NCBI GenBank assembly: GCA_902780985.1
Contig: CACZHN010000032.1
Location: forward strand, 1-16,017
Reading direction: 5' to 3'
Origin: an uncultured Lachnospiraceae bacterium
GTDB lineage: Bacteria; Bacillota_A; Clostridia; Lachnospirales; Lachnospiraceae
Length of the DNA: 16,017 nt
A program made the position numbers and the translations under genes. Below the pieces are notes generated by a model. The model had not been told where the DNA came from, ran no database searches, and worked only from the letters and a program-made list of their open reading frames with translations. This document shows positions 14,658 through 16,017 of the stretch, piece after piece (positions within the stretch are counted from its first letter, which is position 1; every line of letters begins with the position of its first letter).

Positions 14658-15310
14658 TAGATGAGATAAAGATCATGCTTCCGCCCTACAAGATAATTTA
14701 TTCGGTTTTGATTGTCCTATTCCTACCGGCATTAAGGGGGATATCGGACACGGAGGAAATCGGATGTACCTTGGACATAATGATATCTGTCCTCACGATG
14801 GTAATGACGGTGGATACTTATCTTGTGGAGAAGAGAGAACAGAGATGGGAAATCATATCTTTACTACCGATAGGGAGCAGAATAAGGATGGTATATAAGA
14901 GACTGTTCGTTCAGTTTATCTATATATTTTTGGGGGCGGCTATAGGATACTTCTTGTTTTTCATATGGCAGCCTGTACTGCAGGAATTTCACAGTGAAGT
15001 ACTGAGGTATCTGGAGTATCTGACGGCTGTAGGTGTATCTATAGTTTTCTGGGGAGTTTTGGCTTTGGTAACAGCAAATGTCACGGGGAATATATGGAAA
15101 GGAATAGGAGCGGGACTGGTGCTGTGGATGGACCTCATCTCGACTTTCGGAAGCAGGATATTGGGAAGATACAATATTTTTGCTTATGCGCTCGGAGGAA
15201 CCGACAGAGGATTATCGGGATGGATTCCGGGAAAGACAATAGGGTTGATAATTGCGGTGGTTATAGGTGTGTTTATACTGCCGAAGACTTTGGGGTTCAG
15301 GAGGAATTGA
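14654..15310 (+). CDS. Second ABC exporter permease
   Basis: A 218-residue membrane protein with about six hydrophobic segments, near residues 13-28, 39-56, 86-110, 121-146, 150-164 and 194-212. It has a cytoplasmic loop VEKREQRWEIISLLPIGSRIRMVYKRL like the coupling loop of its partner. It lacks the large extracytoplasmic domain of the first permease. The start is the ATG within the ATGA overlap, with AAGGTGAG at 14643-14650; a GTG start further upstream at 14636 would lie before that site and is unlikely. It is followed by an ATPase gene after a single base. The pairing of unequal permeases plus one ATPase is seen in lantibiotic- or drug-type exporters. Confidence 0.8.
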   Translation: MIDEIKIMLPPYKIIYSVLIVLFLPALRGISDTEEIGCTLDIMISVLTMVMTVDTYLVEKREQRWEIISLLPIGSRIRMVYKRLFVQFIYIFLGAAIGYFLFFIWQPVLQEFHSEVLRYLEYLTAVGVSIVFWGVLALVTANVTGNIWKGIGAGLVLWMDLISTFGSRILGRYNIFAYALGGTDRGLSGWIPGKTIGLIIAVVIGVFILPKTLGFRRN

Positions 15311-15311
15311 T

Positions 15312-16017
15312 ATGATAACAGTAAATAATCTGAAGGTTGTATTTAAGAACGGACATATCGGAATAGATGATATGAGTTTTGAAATCGGGAATGGGATATA
15401 CGGATTGCTGGGAGAAAACGGAGCGGGGAAAACAACACTTATGAGAGTTCTCACGACCATATTGAAACCGGCGTCCGGAAAGGTGATGTTTGATGATATA
15501 GCTTATACGGATAAGAATTATCATGAAATCCGTAAGAAAATCGGATATCTTCCGCAGGAGCTTAATCTTTATCCGAACCTGACGGTGGAAGAAACCCTGA
15601 TGTATCTGGGAAGAATGTCGGGCATTGATAAAGATATATGCAGGAAGAGAGTGGAAGAGTATCTTGAGCGTACCAATCTGGCAGAACATAAAACCAAGAA
15701 GAATAAACAGCTGTCGGGAGGAATGAAAAGAAGAGTGGGGCTGGTTCAGGCACTGGTAAATGAACCTGAACTCCTGATAATAGATGAACCGACAACGGGA
15801 CTGGATCCGGAAGAGAGAGTGAAGATAAGAAAACTGCTGGTGGACTTTTCGGAGAACAGAACGGTGCTGTTCTCAACCCATGTGGTGGAAGACCTCGCGG
15901 CTACGACAGACAGAATACTGGTCATGAAGAAAGGAAAGTTGGAATATGCAGGCGGGGCGGGAGAACTTATAAAAAGCGCAGAAGGGAAGCTGTGGAATTA
16001 TTTTACCGGGAGCGAGG
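15312..16017 (+). CDS. ABC transporter ATP-binding protein, truncated by window end
   Basis: The first 235 residues of an ATPase, with the reading frame open to the edge. Walker A is GENGAGKTT (34-42), followed by a Q-loop region YLPQELNLYPNLT, the signature LSGGMKRR, Walker B LLIIDEPTTGLD and the H-loop STHVVED. It belongs to the exporter-type (CcmA-like) ATPases that pair with ABC-2 permeases. AGGAGG at 15299-15304 precedes the start by seven bases, and the start codon follows the permease stop after one base. It energises the exporter encoded by the two preceding genes. Only the C-terminal end is missing, because the window stops; nothing suggests a broken gene. Confidence 0.95.
   Translation, partial: MITVNNLKVVFKNGHIGIDDMSFEIGNGIYGLLGENGAGKTTLMRVLTTILKPASGKVMFDDIAYTDKNYHEIRKKIGYLPQELNLYPNLTVEETLMYLGRMSGIDKDICRKRVEEYLERTNLAEHKTKKNKQLSGGMKRRVGLVQALVNEPELLIIDEPTTGLDPEERVKIRKLLVDFSENRTVLFSTHVVEDLAATTDRILVMKKGKLEYAGGAGELIKSAEGKLWNYFTGSE

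Noticed and set aside
1..16017. Phage, IS element, CRISPR array or tRNA genes
   Set aside because: No transposase, integrase, terminal repeats, spaced direct repeats or cloverleaf-like segments were seen on either strand by eye.

Overview
The window looks like a chromosomal segment from a low-to-moderate GC anaerobic Firmicute, most likely a clostridial Lachnospiraceae relative (Butyrivibrio/Pseudobutyrivibrio-like). This rests on strong AGGAGG-type ribosome binding sites, a ferrous-iron FeoAB pair, a cytoplasmic GH1 beta-glucosidase, a GGDEF protein and gene style; the genus is an inference. All sixteen protein genes that I accept lie on the + strand. I see no rRNA, tRNA, CRISPR array, insertion sequence or phage gene.

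Region 1 (1-2432): feoA and feoB, the ferrous iron uptake system, preceded by an AT-rich leader with a 7-1-7 palindrome and closed by a strong intrinsic terminator. Region 2 (2433-5335): a PAS/GAF-like plus GGDEF diguanylate cyclase gene behind an extended -10 promoter, then a GH1 beta-glucosidase ending at a perfect 11-bp hairpin. Region 3 (5368-7739): a run of small, poorly known cytoplasmic genes. They are a FlK-type hotdog thioesterase with all three catalytic positions, a DUF1266-DUF2185 (Imm33-like) fusion, a 112-residue unknown protein and a GlcG/HbpS-like protein, ending in a GC-rich terminator.

Region 4 (7768-9400): a divergent creatininase-family amidohydrolase overlapping by 4 nt a MerR-type regulator with an effector-binding C-terminal domain, then a terminator. 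Region 5 (9401-13514): a near-consensus promoter embedded in a striking set of four regularly spaced GATAATA half-sites. It drives a four-TM membrane protein, a MATE efflux transporter and an OmpR-type response regulator/histidine kinase pair, ending in a terminator. Region 6 (13578-16017): an ABC exporter operon with two ABC-2-like permeases and an ATPase that runs off the window edge.

Working hypothesis: regions 5 and 6 form a stress or antimicrobial-response efflux module. The two-component system would respond at the membrane and may control the MATE pump and the ABC exporter next door. The strongest unexplained signal is the tandem operator at 9403-9457. The most unusual coding feature is the DUF1266-DUF2185 fusion with no visible toxin partner.
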